From JBCCCJ01 sp039029315 (GTDB lineage Bacteria; Bacteroidota; Bacteroidia; J057): DNA of 64,000 bases. The translations under genes were made by a program, and so were the position numbers. Below, in pieces: positions 17,121 to 26,203 of the stretch; the first letter of the stretch is position 1; each line of letters opens with the position of its first letter. Below the pieces are notes generated by a model. That model was not told where the DNA came from. It did no database searches and saw only the letters and a list, made by a program, of their open reading frames with translations. The DNA is taken from NCBI GenBank assembly GCA_039029315.1, contig JBCCGK010000042.1, forward strand, positions 1-64,000. The letters run 5' to 3'.

Positions 17121-17657
17121 CTAGCTGGCAGGTTGATACAATTCCCGCTTTTTTCGTTGGGATTTTTTGAAAGAAGAATAGATAGATTTCACCAATCCAA
17201 TCAACATCAAGGCAATCACTACTCCCATCAGGGCATAGATGGCTCCCTCCCAGGTAAAAGGAAAGTTGGGCTCGAAATGCATGGCAGCGTGAATGGAAGG
17301 ATCGTAATGTCGAATGAGGTAAAACGGACGTACCCATATGCTCCTTTCTGTCAGATTGGTTAGTGCCAAAGAATACTTCTGATAGCGATCTTCTGCATTT
17401 TTTTGAATGGCGACATTGTCACGAACCATAGGATCTGGATTGCTCATCAGTTTGTCCAGATACTCGGGAATCCGCAGATTATAGTTTCCTGCCACTTCCT
17501 CCAATTCCTGATGCATCTTGCCTGATTCCATTTGCGCACCAGCCAGAACATCAATATATTGAGCCATATAGACTGGAACCTGTGCGAACACAATGGCAAA
17601 GGCCACACAGATGATGCGGTCAGCCAGATTTCCAATAGAACTGAAGAGGGATAACAT
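17121..17657 (-). CDS. DUF2937-like membrane protein
   Basis: 178 residues with one hydrophobic segment near the N-terminus (about 13-32) and one near the C-terminus (about 138-160), a polar helical domain between them, and a basic tail (KKSQRKKREL). The arrangement and the N-terminal pattern ending QYIDVLAGA recall the DUF2937 family; I am not certain of this. The ends of this gene and the MpaB-like gene converge only 9 bases apart, without a visible terminator. Confidence 0.6.
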   Translation of the reverse strand: MLSLFSSIGNLADRIICVAFAIVFAQVPVYMAQYIDVLAGAQMESGKMHQELEEVAGNYNLRIPEYLDKLMSNPDPMVRDNVAIQKNAEDRYQKYSLALTNLTERSIWVRPFYLIRHYDPSIHAAMHFEPNFPFTWEGAIYALMGVVIALMLIGLVKSIYSSFKKSQRKKRELYQPAS

Positions 17658-17778
17658 AGGAATTTCTTTGATCCTAAATTACAGCATCGGCGTCAATCTG
17701 CCAAAAGATTGCATTGAATCCCAAATTTGGCTCTTTTTTTGCAGCAATGGTCAACTGTAACCCTTAACTGCCCTTTCT

Positions 17779-18468
17779 ATGAACCCGAGCTTTGATAACG
17801 GGCTGGACTATATAGTCATCAGTATCGGCTGTCTGGCTGCAATTGTCGGAATTGTCTTATTGGTGAGAATGTTCCGCAAACCCAGATCTCCCAAACAGGA
17901 TCAAGCGCTCCCTCCCCCGATCATTCCTCAACCACCACAGAATAAGGGAAAAAAGCCTTATATCAGAATCAATCCCAAGAGGCAGGATACTCCTTCCTTG
18001 ACTCCTGCTGCGGTAGATGTCCCCACCCCAATCAAAGAAGACAGTGCAGCTGTACAAGAAAGACTACAGACCGTCGCGGTGACTCACTTTGAGGATTCTC
18101 TCCTTGATGTGGCCGATACCCCCACCCCCGCTTTGCAAGAGGCCCATGTGTCCAAGGCACAACCTACGATGCTGCGCCTTGCGCTGACCGTCAGAGGGGA
18201 CACCCTGATTTATCAAAAAATAAGTCTGGGAGACTGGAATGAATTGCAGGTTAGTTATGAACCCCCTATCTTTAGGAAACAGGAATCATACGCTCCAGGG
18301 ACTGCTTTGAACTTTCATATTTCCGGCGAACAACTGGACACAAGAACATATCAGTTTTTCGTTCATTATAAGGATAACTCAGGAAGAGCCTATCGCCAGG
18401 AAATTGGAGGAATGGGAACCGAAAATCCTATTGTTGAAGGCCCTGTAGCAATAGGTGACTGGCAGTAA
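17779..18468 (+). CDS. Single-pass membrane protein with beta-type C-terminal domain, unknown
   Basis: 229 residues. There is a short outer N-terminus, a membrane segment at about 10-29 followed by RMFRKPR, a Pro-rich linker at about 38-115, and a C-terminal domain at about 130-229 that looks like a beta-sandwich. The linker is rich in Gln, Pro and Lys. I do not recognise a family. The following TPR gene starts inside its last codons, so the two are translated together and probably work together at the membrane. Confidence 0.65.
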   Translation: MNPSFDNGLDYIVISIGCLAAIVGIVLLVRMFRKPRSPKQDQALPPPIIPQPPQNKGKKPYIRINPKRQDTPSLTPAAVDVPTPIKEDSAAVQERLQTVAVTHFEDSLLDVADTPTPALQEAHVSKAQPTMLRLALTVRGDTLIYQKISLGDWNELQVSYEPPIFRKQESYAPGTALNFHISGEQLDTRTYQFFVHYKDNSGRAYRQEIGGMGTENPIVEGPVAIGDWQ

Positions 18469-20512
18469 AGCTAATTCATTGAGTGCTTTGGGTATTGAAG
18501 AATTGATAGAAAGAGGTGTGGCGTTTGCCGATGCCATGCAGTATGAAGATGCGCGGTCTGACTTTGAGGCAGCTTTGCTCCTCGATCCAGGTCGGTTTGA
18601 GGTCTTGAGCAATCTTGGCACCCTCTCCCAACTTGCCAATCAACACCAGGCGGCCATTGAGCAATATACTCTGGCACTGGAACTGTATCCTCACCATTCT
18701 CCATCCCTTTATTCCAGAGGGTTGAGTTATGCTTCTCTGGGAAAGTTTCAACATGCGGTCGATGATTATTCCCACGCTTTGAGACTGGACCCAACCTTTG
18801 TTCGCGCACTTATGGGGCGTGGTCATATTTTGATGCAGCAAGGGAAATGGTCTGCTGCTCTCACAGATTTTGATCTCTTTCTCACCCATTCGGCATCCGA
18901 ACATATCCAATTGGTCCGACAGGTAGAAGATTGGCGAGAAGCAGTGTTGAAAGTTCTGGAACCCCCTATCGGACAAGTGAGCAATTTTGAGCAGATTCAA
19001 GTAGAAGCAGAAACTGCGATACAGACAGGAGATCTCGCCACAGCGATGACCTTGGCTGAGCAAGGACTCAAACTTGCGCCCAATTCCTCTTCTGCCTATA
19101 ATCTGTATAGCTGTGTGATGGTGGCCTACGAAAACTGGCCACAAGCAAAATCCTTCATCGACAAGGCCATAGAACTGGATGAACAGGCTCCAGTACTGTA
19201 TCTCAATCGAGCTGCTATCACGCATGCCATGAATCTGCTGGAGGTCAGTGAACAAGATATCCGTCAGGCGATTGCCCTTGAGCCTGATCATGCAGAGGCA
19301 CATTTGGAGTTAGGGTCTTTGCTTGCCCCCACACGGACAGAAGAAGCCATGAATGCCTTTAGTCGGGCCCTTGATCTCGCATCTGAGTTGGTCGATGCAA
19401 GATTGGGGAGAGCGAGATTGTATCTACTGGAGCACCAGCCAGAATTGGCACTCCTGGATTTGACAGAGGTGCAAAGATGCGCGCCACAACATCCAGATGC
19501 CTACGATCTCATCCAACAGGTCATGGAGACCTATGAGACACAGATCACAGCAGCCCCCTTTGATCCGATGTCCTATGTCAGACGTGCGCAGGCATATCTT
19601 CAGCTGGGGCGAGAGGAAGATGCGCTGGCAGACTGGAACTATGCGCTAAAGCTCGACTCGGAAAATCCCTTGTTGCTGGATGGTCGTGCGATGCTCCTGA
19701 TCGAGATTGAGCAGTATTCCCAGGCCATCATTGACCTGGAAAGAGCGATGGATATCGCACCGGAGGTTGCAGACCTCTATCACCATAGAGCGCTTGCCCT
19801 GATCCATTTGCGGCGGACTTCTGAAGCCATAGAAGATCTGGGTCGTGCCATCACCTATTCTCCCGAAAAAGCAGACGCTTACTATCTGAGAGGAAAACTA
19901 AGCCGCACCCAAGAACATATGGATGAGGCCTTCTCTGATCTGCATCTAGCGATAGAACTCGGAGGCCAGCAAGCTGATTTGTTCAAGGAATATGCTCTGG
20001 TATTGTTAGAAAAAGGAGAATGGGAATCTGCCGCTGAAGCTTACCAACAAGCGGCATCTATTCACCCAGATCCTGACATTTGTCTGGATTGTGCCTACAC
20101 CCTCAATGCATTGGGAAGAATAGAAGAAGCCATCAACTATCTGGATCTACTCCTGCGAGACTGGCCAGATCATGTGGAGGCCTTGTCTGAGAGAGGATGG
20201 CTCCTGGCTCAAGTGGGCAAGCTTGAGGAAGCCATAGAGGATTTAACCTACTCCGTTGAAGTGGCTCCCCACCAATGGGAAGGATGGTTGTATTTGACAG
20301 AAATTCATATAGCGCTGGAGCAATGGGAAGAGGCGGTCATAACTGCTTCGCGTTGCCTGCTGGGGAATACAGACAGCGAGCGTGCCTACTATCTACGTGG
20401 CCTTGCATTCCGCCACCTCAAGAATGTGCACGCTTCGGATAGGGATTGGGATCGCGTTCTGCTTAGTTCTCCTGCCAGCGAAGAGGCCACATTGATCGCA
20501 GAAGCGCGCTAA
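18455..20512 (+). CDS. Large TPR-repeat protein
   Basis: 685 residues made almost entirely of tetratricopeptide repeats, about 16 units, with typical signatures such as ALELYPHHSPSLYSRGLSY and AITYSPEKADAYYLRG. It has no signal peptide and no catalytic domain, so it is a protein-interaction scaffold. It starts at a GTG that overlaps the previous gene by 14 bases, which implies translational coupling with the membrane protein at 17779. That pairing suggests a cytoplasmic scaffold docking to a membrane partner. A terminator hairpin follows. Confidence 0.85.
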   Translation: MTGSKANSLSALGIEELIERGVAFADAMQYEDARSDFEAALLLDPGRFEVLSNLGTLSQLANQHQAAIEQYTLALELYPHHSPSLYSRGLSYASLGKFQHAVDDYSHALRLDPTFVRALMGRGHILMQQGKWSAALTDFDLFLTHSASEHIQLVRQVEDWREAVLKVLEPPIGQVSNFEQIQVEAETAIQTGDLATAMTLAEQGLKLAPNSSSAYNLYSCVMVAYENWPQAKSFIDKAIELDEQAPVLYLNRAAITHAMNLLEVSEQDIRQAIALEPDHAEAHLELGSLLAPTRTEEAMNAFSRALDLASELVDARLGRARLYLLEHQPELALLDLTEVQRCAPQHPDAYDLIQQVMETYETQITAAPFDPMSYVRRAQAYLQLGREEDALADWNYALKLDSENPLLLDGRAMLLIEIEQYSQAIIDLERAMDIAPEVADLYHHRALALIHLRRTSEAIEDLGRAITYSPEKADAYYLRGKLSRTQEHMDEAFSDLHLAIELGGQQADLFKEYALVLLEKGEWESAAEAYQQAASIHPDPDICLDCAYTLNALGRIEEAINYLDLLLRDWPDHVEALSERGWLLAQVGKLEEAIEDLTYSVEVAPHQWEGWLYLTEIHIALEQWEEAVITASRCLLGNTDSERAYYLRGLAFRHLKNVHASDRDWDRVLLSSPASEEATLIAEAR

Positions 20513-20520
20513 AAAAATGG

Positions 20521-20551
20521 ACCCTCCAGCCACATGAGATGACTGGAGGGT
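20521..20551. terminator. Bidirectional terminator between convergent genes
   Basis: A perfect 9-bp stem, accctccag (20521-20529) and ctggagggt (20543-20551), has an A7 run on its left (20512-20518), so it reads as a classic stem plus U-tract for the minus-strand gene. It also lies just after the stop of the plus-strand TPR gene. Confidence 0.85.
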
Positions 20552-20573
20552 AAGGGAAAAGGGGTGAATTTCC

Positions 20574-21218
20574 TTAAAAGGCCACACCTAATGCAGCAAC
20601 CAAACGTCCTCCGTGTCGGGAGACTTGATGTGTATTGCCGAGGAAGGTGATTTCGTCCTGTGTTTGCTTGAGGTCAAGTTCATACTTCAAATCGAAAGCA
20701 ACTTTTTTGCCCAAGTCAAGACCGAGGCCCGCCTGCATGCCCAGAGAAGCTTCTTTGAAACTTCTGCCAATTCCTTCCAACTGCTTTAACTCTGAGGTGT
20801 TCCCAAGGTTGACACGGTAGACAGGTCCACCCTGTACACGCACTGGTCCAAGCTTCAAACCAGCCATCATGGGTACTTCCAAATCAAAATCTCTTTCTGT
20901 CAGAATGTCTTCTGTAGCAATACCAGTGTTGAAATCCATAATAGAAATGGCATAATCAGCTCTGGAAGTTGATACCAACAATTCTGGTTGGATAAATACA
21001 GGACCGAGAGTGAATCGGCTAAACACACCAAACTGATACTGTGGTGTGGACTCCTGAAGGCGGAGAGATAATTCCTCTACATCTTGTCCGTTTCGGATGA
21101 CCAAATCATTGGCAGAGATCCCCGATGAGCTAATCGCAACTCTGGGACCAATTTTGAATTGAGAAAAAGCGGGTTGTAGAAATAGCAGGCACAAGCCCAG
21201 GCTCATTAAATATTTCAT
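20574..21218 (-). CDS. Outer-membrane beta-barrel protein (PorT-like fold)
   Basis: 214 residues from the ATG at 21218, which puts a good signal peptide (MKYLMSLGLCLLFLQPAFSQ) at the N-terminus; an upstream in-frame ATG at 21251 would add 11 polar residues. The mature part shows alternating hydrophobic strands and ends in a Phe (ALGVAF), as outer-membrane proteins do. It fits the OMP_b-brl family of Bacteroidota, small 8- to 10-strand barrels. No specific substrate can be given. Confidence 0.78.
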   Translation of the reverse strand: MKYLMSLGLCLLFLQPAFSQFKIGPRVAISSSGISANDLVIRNGQDVEELSLRLQESTPQYQFGVFSRFTLGPVFIQPELLVSTSRADYAISIMDFNTGIATEDILTERDFDLEVPMMAGLKLGPVRVQGGPVYRVNLGNTSELKQLEGIGRSFKEASLGMQAGLGLDLGKKVAFDLKYELDLKQTQDEITFLGNTHQVSRHGGRLVAALGVAF

Positions 21219-21398
21219 AGCTGAATGATGGTTTTGGTTATGAAAAATCATAGCAAATATGTCTTGTCTTCTGATGGCCTAATTTTTTCGTATGATGAAA
21301 TATACCTTGCTATGATCAGAAAGTTTCAGGCGGGGGAGTGAACCATGTGCTCCAAGGTGTGAAGCTGGATAATTCGGGAATGAATGAGCATGCATTTT

Positions 21399-22571
21399 TT
21401 ACCATATCCATTGAAAGGCAGTATCCCCAATCAGCCGAAGGGGAGCGGGCGTAAAACAGAGGACAAAAATCAACAAGGCGAACCATCCCAGAATTTTGCG
21501 GCTTCTGTTCAGGGGTTCGGATTCATAGGAAGGGGGATGATCAAGCTTTATCACCCTGACTACCAACAATGTATACAACAACCAAATATATTGCCCTTCT
21601 ATTTCAGGAAACAGGTGATGCACAAACAATTGAAGACAGAAGAACAGACCTGTACAGAGTCCTACAAGAGGAAGGGAGAAGCGATCCAGCACCTTCATCA
21701 TGATGTAAAAAAGGAAGGCAGCATATGCCAGCAACTCTAGTCCCTTCAGATAAGACATTTCATGAAAAGAAAGTAAGCCTGTTCCCCCCACCATCAATAA
21801 GCCTAAAACTGTCAGACGTGAAATAATGCCGGCTGTGTTTCGACCAAACATGGCATAGGTAATATGGCCTCCATCCAATTGGCCAATGGGAAGCAGGTTA
21901 AGGGCTGTTGCGAATAACGTAAGAAAGCCTGCAAACAAGAGGGGGTAGTGGATCAAGCCAAAATCTGGAGGCAGCAATCCTCCACTTCCAGCAGCAGCAT
22001 TCAGAATCCCCATGAGCAACAAACTTTTTCCAGTCACAATCTTGACATCCTTTTCAGCAAGCAGATGCGTTTCCAGCTCTGTTTCTGATGGAATCCCCCC
22101 AAACAGTCCTTCCCATTGTGGATGAATGTTCAGCAAAAATGCTTCGGGATCAGGCAATGTCCAGACACCCAGGATCAGAATTCCAAGGGATGCCACAATG
22201 CCTGCCAAGGGACCGGAAATCCCAATATCAAAAAATTGCCTAGGGGTCCTTGGAACTTCCTGCAAGGCAATGACTGCTCCCAGCGAACCGATATTCACCA
22301 AACCTGGGATATACAAGGGAAGGAAAATAGGCAGAGTCGTACGGACATGATGATGCCTTGCAGCAAAATAATGACCAAATTCATGACAAGTCAGAAAGGT
22401 CAAAAAGGCAAAGGCATAAGGAATGCCCAATGGCCAGTTCTTCCACTTCAATTCTCCCCACCAGGACTGGCCTGTGTACAATTCTGCACCTGCCATGATG
22501 GTCGTGCAAAGCGTAAGCGCAAATAACAATACATACATCAATGCCCGTTGCCAGGGAAGAAGGTTTCGCAT
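21399..22571 (-). CDS. Site-2 protease family intramembrane metalloprotease (M50)
   Basis: 390 residues with at least seven hydrophobic segments. The zinc ligands are visible: HEFGH at 63-67 in the second membrane region and LDGGH at 232-236 in NLLPIGQLDGGH. Site-2 proteases cut membrane-embedded segments, often of anti-sigma factors after a first cut outside. There is no PDZ domain. The gene lies about 8 kb from the membrane TPR/ECF sigma pair and is not in its operon, so any role in that pathway is only a possibility. It diverges from the gene at 22649 over 77 bases. Confidence 0.88.
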   Translation of the reverse strand: MRNLLPWQRALMYVLLFALTLCTTIMAGAELYTGQSWWGELKWKNWPLGIPYAFAFLTFLTCHEFGHYFAARHHHVRTTLPIFLPLYIPGLVNIGSLGAVIALQEVPRTPRQFFDIGISGPLAGIVASLGILILGVWTLPDPEAFLLNIHPQWEGLFGGIPSETELETHLLAEKDVKIVTGKSLLLMGILNAAAGSGGLLPPDFGLIHYPLLFAGFLTLFATALNLLPIGQLDGGHITYAMFGRNTAGIISRLTVLGLLMVGGTGLLSFHEMSYLKGLELLAYAAFLFYIMMKVLDRFSLPLVGLCTGLFFCLQLFVHHLFPEIEGQYIWLLYTLLVVRVIKLDHPPSYESEPLNRSRKILGWFALLIFVLCFTPAPLRLIGDTAFQWIW

Positions 22572-22648
22572 GCAGCGAAGGAACAGAAAAATGGTCGAAA
22601 TTTGAAATTTGCCAAAACTCTCCTAACTTCCTTCCAAAGTCCGTCCCC

Positions 22649-23509
22649 ATGTCATACACAGAAGCCAGAGCTCTCTATGATCAGTTTGATGAAGCACAAC
22701 TCCAGTTCCTAACAACCAAAACACTAGAAGGATCTCATACGCCAAGAAAATGGCTCAAGATATTGCAGAAACTAGCCAAATTCGACGAATTGGCGGATAA
22801 GTCGCGGTCAAAATCAATGCGGAAGATTTTCCTGTGGGGATTTCTGTCCGTGTTTACGTTCATTTTTACCTTTATCCTCATCTTCCCTATCCTGCTGGCA
22901 GCCTGGTTTGCATATCTGGCGTACAAAAACTGGAAGCAACATCAATTTCTCAAAGGGCAGGACTTGCGCAATCAGTTCCGGAAGTTCCTGGTACCCTTGA
23001 TTCAGATTCTGAGGGAAGAGTCCGCAGAGCAGGAAAAACTCTATTTAAAACTGGATCTCAACCATCCTCTGTCTCAACAGAATCATGTTGACTTTCAAGA
23101 ACGAAAAGGACCGGGCTATCCCAAATTCAAGGAGAACTATTACCGTTCCTCCTGGTTGAATATGAGCATCAAATTGCGCGATCAGTCCATGCTTAGTCTT
23201 GCGTTGGAAGATGTGATTAGAAAAAGACAGGTGACCAAAACCGGGAGTAGCGGTAAGATCAAGACGAAAACAAAAACCAAAGTCAAGCATCTGGCCAGTG
23301 TCAAGGTCGGCTTTCCAAAAGTCCAATATCAACCGGCAGCAGATCGGAATCCAGAGGTTGTTTTTTCTGAAGATGCGAATCTCATGCTGATTAAGTGGAA
23401 ACAAAAATATACCTCCTCCTCTATAGAAGACAATATTCCCTTAAGTGAGTTGGTCAAAGCCATCAGCCAAACTTACAAGCAGGTTCAGCCTTTAGGGAAT
23501 CTGGTCTAA
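22649..23509 (+). CDS. Membrane-associated protein of unknown function
   Basis: 286 residues from the ATG at 22649; frames that start earlier run into the divergent protease gene. A hydrophobic region at about 64-95 (probably a hairpin or one long membrane segment) is followed by a basic, helical and strand-rich cytoplasmic part with a Lys/Thr-rich run (KTKTKTK at about 208). I do not recognise a family. No operon partner is evident; the next gene starts 63 bases on. Confidence 0.65.
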   Translation: MSYTEARALYDQFDEAQLQFLTTKTLEGSHTPRKWLKILQKLAKFDELADKSRSKSMRKIFLWGFLSVFTFIFTFILIFPILLAAWFAYLAYKNWKQHQFLKGQDLRNQFRKFLVPLIQILREESAEQEKLYLKLDLNHPLSQQNHVDFQERKGPGYPKFKENYYRSSWLNMSIKLRDQSMLSLALEDVIRKRQVTKTGSSGKIKTKTKTKVKHLASVKVGFPKVQYQPAADRNPEVVFSEDANLMLIKWKQKYTSSSIEDNIPLSELVKAISQTYKQVQPLGNLV

Positions 23510-23572
23510 AGAATCTGAATGTAACGCTTAATTTTCCCTATTCTTTCACCCTACCTCTTATTCTCTCTCAAC

Positions 23573-23950
23573 ATGGCCTCCTGCGAAATACAAACAGGAA
23601 TATTTGTTCTAAGAAATTGTGGAGCCCCTTCAAAAGGGACCTGCAAAGTGTGTGGAAAATCCTCCTGTGTCAAACACAGCCGAGCATTCGAATCGACCAT
23701 CATCTGTCTGGAGTGTCTTGTGGAAGAGAAAAAGAAAACTTCCTCAGATAAGAAAAGGGGACGAAACATGGAAGATGCGTATGAAGAAGAAATTGGGACA
23801 GATTTTCTCTGGTATTATATGCTGAAAGATCAATTGAATGATTCCTTTAGTTTTACAGGCTTTGATTCCAGGGATTACGACAGCTTCAGCTTGACAGAGG
23901 ATACTGTGGTATGGGATGGAGAGGATGAGGGTGGTTTGTTTGACAGTTGA
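23573..23950 (+). CDS. Small Cys-rich (zinc-ribbon/B-box-like) protein with acidic tail
   Basis: 125 residues. The first 50 hold seven Cys and one His in a spacing that suggests zinc binding: C16, CKVC (24-27), SSCVKH (Cys32, His35), and CLEC (45-48). The rest is acidic, rich in Asp, Glu, Ser and Phe, and probably disordered. The pattern is B-box-like, but I cannot place it in a named family. Its stop codon overlaps the start of the glycosyltransferase gene (TGATG), so the two are translationally coupled. Confidence 0.65.
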   Translation: MASCEIQTGIFVLRNCGAPSKGTCKVCGKSSCVKHSRAFESTIICLECLVEEKKKTSSDKKRGRNMEDAYEEEIGTDFLWYYMLKDQLNDSFSFTGFDSRDYDSFSLTEDTVVWDGEDEGGLFDS

Positions 23951-25071
23951 TGCAGATGCGAATACTCTGGCTTACAGAGACATACTATCCCAATCGTGGT
24001 GGCATGGCTCACTCTTGCGACAGAATTGTGCAAAGTCTGAGAGAAGAACGGATTGATGTAGACGTGATCCATTTCACCAATAGACGCCCCCCCTTTCAAG
24101 TAGAGCAAAAAGAGCGCGGAACCTATGTCGCCTGTCCCTTATCAGAAGATCCAGCCCATGTCCTCAATCGCTTGTGGAATCACCTTGATGGTCAGCCAAA
24201 CAACTGGACACATTTGGTTGCTTTTGGCGGATTCCTGCCTAGTCTGGGTGCACCAATACTGGCTTCCTGGCTAGATCTTCCACTGGTTCTTCTCCTTAGA
24301 GGAAATGATCTGGACCTATCGCTATTTTCTCCTCGAAGAAGGCCCATGCTTCAAGATGCCGTTCTGGCTGCGAAGCAGGTATGTGTCGTTACGAGAGAGC
24401 ATCAGCAAAAACTAACAAAGATCTGGCCGAAGGTTTCTGTGCAATATGTTCCCAATGGCATTGACTTGCGAAGTTGGCAAGTACTTGAGAGTGATCGGCA
24501 ACGGGCAACAAGCTGGCGACAACAAGATGTGGCCAAAGGTCTCCGTGTATTGGGCCTTTTTGGGCATCTCAAGGAAAAGAAAGGATTCCCCTTCCTGCTC
24601 GATGCTTTACACTTAAGTGGGATATCGGATTCAGTCCATTTGTTGATCGTTGGAGAGTTGGGTCCGACTTCTACAGACGTATTAGCCCATCATTCCATTG
24701 CCTATAGCAGATTGCCATTCCTGGATCGGTATGAACTGATGGCTTATTATCCGGCCTGCGATGCCATTGCTATTCCGTCCTTTTATGATGGCATGCCCAA
24801 TGTCTTGTTGGAGGCAGGCGCTTTGGGCATCCCCTTTATTGCCGCCCGGACGGGTGGCATGCGAGATCTATTGCTGACTGGGATTCATGGCTTTGTCTTT
24901 GATGTGGGGGATCGACATGCATGTGCTGATGCCTTGCATACCTGGGTACAAACGTCCACACAGGAAATGAATAAAATGGGGGAGGCCTGTAAGCAATTGG
25001 TTCAAACCCACTACACACACAAGGCTGAGGTTCGGAAGTATTTGGAAGTCTTTCGCTCCATCTTGCTATAA
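23950..25071 (+). CDS. GT4-family glycosyltransferase
   Basis: 373 residues with a GT-B fold. The N-terminal half has the LTETYYPNRGGM loop used by retaining GT4 enzymes for the acceptor side. The C-terminal half has the nucleotide-sugar site: GLFGHLKEKKGF, then AIPSFYDGMPNVLLEAGALG, whose Glu fits the conserved EX7E region, and the ARTGG stretch. The start is taken at the ATG that overlaps the previous stop; a TTG three bases earlier is less likely. Donor and acceptor are unknown. A terminator follows at 25138. Confidence 0.85.
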   Translation: MQMRILWLTETYYPNRGGMAHSCDRIVQSLREERIDVDVIHFTNRRPPFQVEQKERGTYVACPLSEDPAHVLNRLWNHLDGQPNNWTHLVAFGGFLPSLGAPILASWLDLPLVLLLRGNDLDLSLFSPRRRPMLQDAVLAAKQVCVVTREHQQKLTKIWPKVSVQYVPNGIDLRSWQVLESDRQRATSWRQQDVAKGLRVLGLFGHLKEKKGFPFLLDALHLSGISDSVHLLIVGELGPTSTDVLAHHSIAYSRLPFLDRYELMAYYPACDAIAIPSFYDGMPNVLLEAGALGIPFIAARTGGMRDLLLTGIHGFVFDVGDRHACADALHTWVQTSTQEMNKMGEACKQLVQTHYTHKAEVRKYLEVFRSILL

Positions 25072-25137
25072 CCTACAGGCTAAGCAAGCTTGCAGACCAT
25101 GTTTGAAACGCTACTTTCGCCAACAAACATCGTCTTT

Positions 25138-25162
25138 GCCTACAGACTGAGTAGGCTTTTTT
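25138..25162 (+). terminator. Rho-independent terminator after the glycosyltransferase
   Basis: A 6-bp stem, gcctac (25138-25143) and gtaggc (25151-25156), with a 7-base loop, is followed by six T. Confidence 0.8.
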
Positions 25163-25248
25163 ACAATTTCAATTTGAAATTTTACCTTTTGCCTTTCATA
25201 GAGAGCGTGCCGCAAGTAAATAACAACTCTGATTAAGTAAGCAAGCAG

Positions 25249-26109
25249 ATGAAATTCAAAGCAAATCTATACTATGCAATGGGGGGGGGCCTTGGACATT
25301 TGACCCGAGCCAGGGCGGTCGAGCACACACTCGGACTGGACAATCTACGGGTGCTGACTGCGGCTCCTGAAGCTGGAAAAGTATTTCATTCTCATAACTT
25401 GCTCAAGGTTCCTCCCAAGAATTTTGCACCGACCTCTTATCAGAAATGGATGAACTCTCGCCTGAAGCGCTATGAATTTGAGAACATTTATCTCGACACC
25501 TTTCCTACTGGCTTATTGGGCGAATTGATCCCCTGGCTATCTGAATGGGAAGGGAAGCTGCACTACATCGCCCGAGGCCTCAACATGGAGGCATACCAAT
25601 CCCGCATTCCAGCGGATTTCCCCAAGATAGAGACAAGCTATATCGTGGACCAACTTTCAGAGGCTCAGATGGCCTTTGTAGAATCCCACAGCAAACATAT
25701 TGAGACTGTCCATCTTCAATATCCTCAAGCAGATATCCCTCCACAGCTAATGGCCCTCATCAACAAATTGGCCAATCCGATTTGGATGATTGCCCATTCT
25801 GGCCCGGCAGCAGAAGTCGATGCTTTATTGGCCTATGCGAGAGATATTGCGCGAGCCGAACGGGAGCAACCCAGTTGGTTGGTCTGTACCATGTGCAACT
25901 ATTCGACGGTCTATCGGGATGTGCATATTATCCAGCATTATCCCGTCTGGCCGATGTATGAGCATATGGACCGGATTTTCACAGCTTGTGGATTTAACTC
26001 TATGCAGCAACTCTCCTCTTTTGAGGGCAAGCACCATTTCCTGCCATTTGAGCGAAAGTATGATGACCAGTTCGCACGCGCCCAGCGCCGGCGAGAACAG
26101 GAAGAATAA
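25249..26109 (+). CDS. GT-B glycosyltransferase-like protein with a G9 tract near the start
   Basis: 286 residues. The N-terminus (YYAMGGGLGHLTRARAVEH) carries the glycine loop and His seen in MurG/UGT-type glycosyltransferases, and a second-half motif FTACGFNSMQQL fits the donor-site region, so a one-chain GT-B enzyme of reduced length is likely. The Gly codons are encoded by nine consecutive G at 25281-25289. A one-base change in that tract would end translation early, which makes the gene a candidate for phase variation. Substrates are unknown. It follows the GT4 gene after a terminator. Confidence 0.7.
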   Translation: MKFKANLYYAMGGGLGHLTRARAVEHTLGLDNLRVLTAAPEAGKVFHSHNLLKVPPKNFAPTSYQKWMNSRLKRYEFENIYLDTFPTGLLGELIPWLSEWEGKLHYIARGLNMEAYQSRIPADFPKIETSYIVDQLSEAQMAFVESHSKHIETVHLQYPQADIPPQLMALINKLANPIWMIAHSGPAAEVDALLAYARDIARAEREQPSWLVCTMCNYSTVYRDVHIIQHYPVWPMYEHMDRIFTACGFNSMQQLSSFEGKHHFLPFERKYDDQFARAQRRREQEE

Positions 26110-26203
26110 GAAGGCCCTGCCTTGGTTTCAAACAAGGATTTTTTCCAACGATTCGACAGATCGGTCTATCTTTACGAAGATTCTCACAGACAATCATCCA
26201 ATT

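Noticed and set aside
18476..19303. 275-codon minus-strand frame opposite the TPR gene
   Set aside because: It is a shadow of a repeat-rich gene; the plus-strand TPR pattern is strong and the antisense product has no plausible domain.
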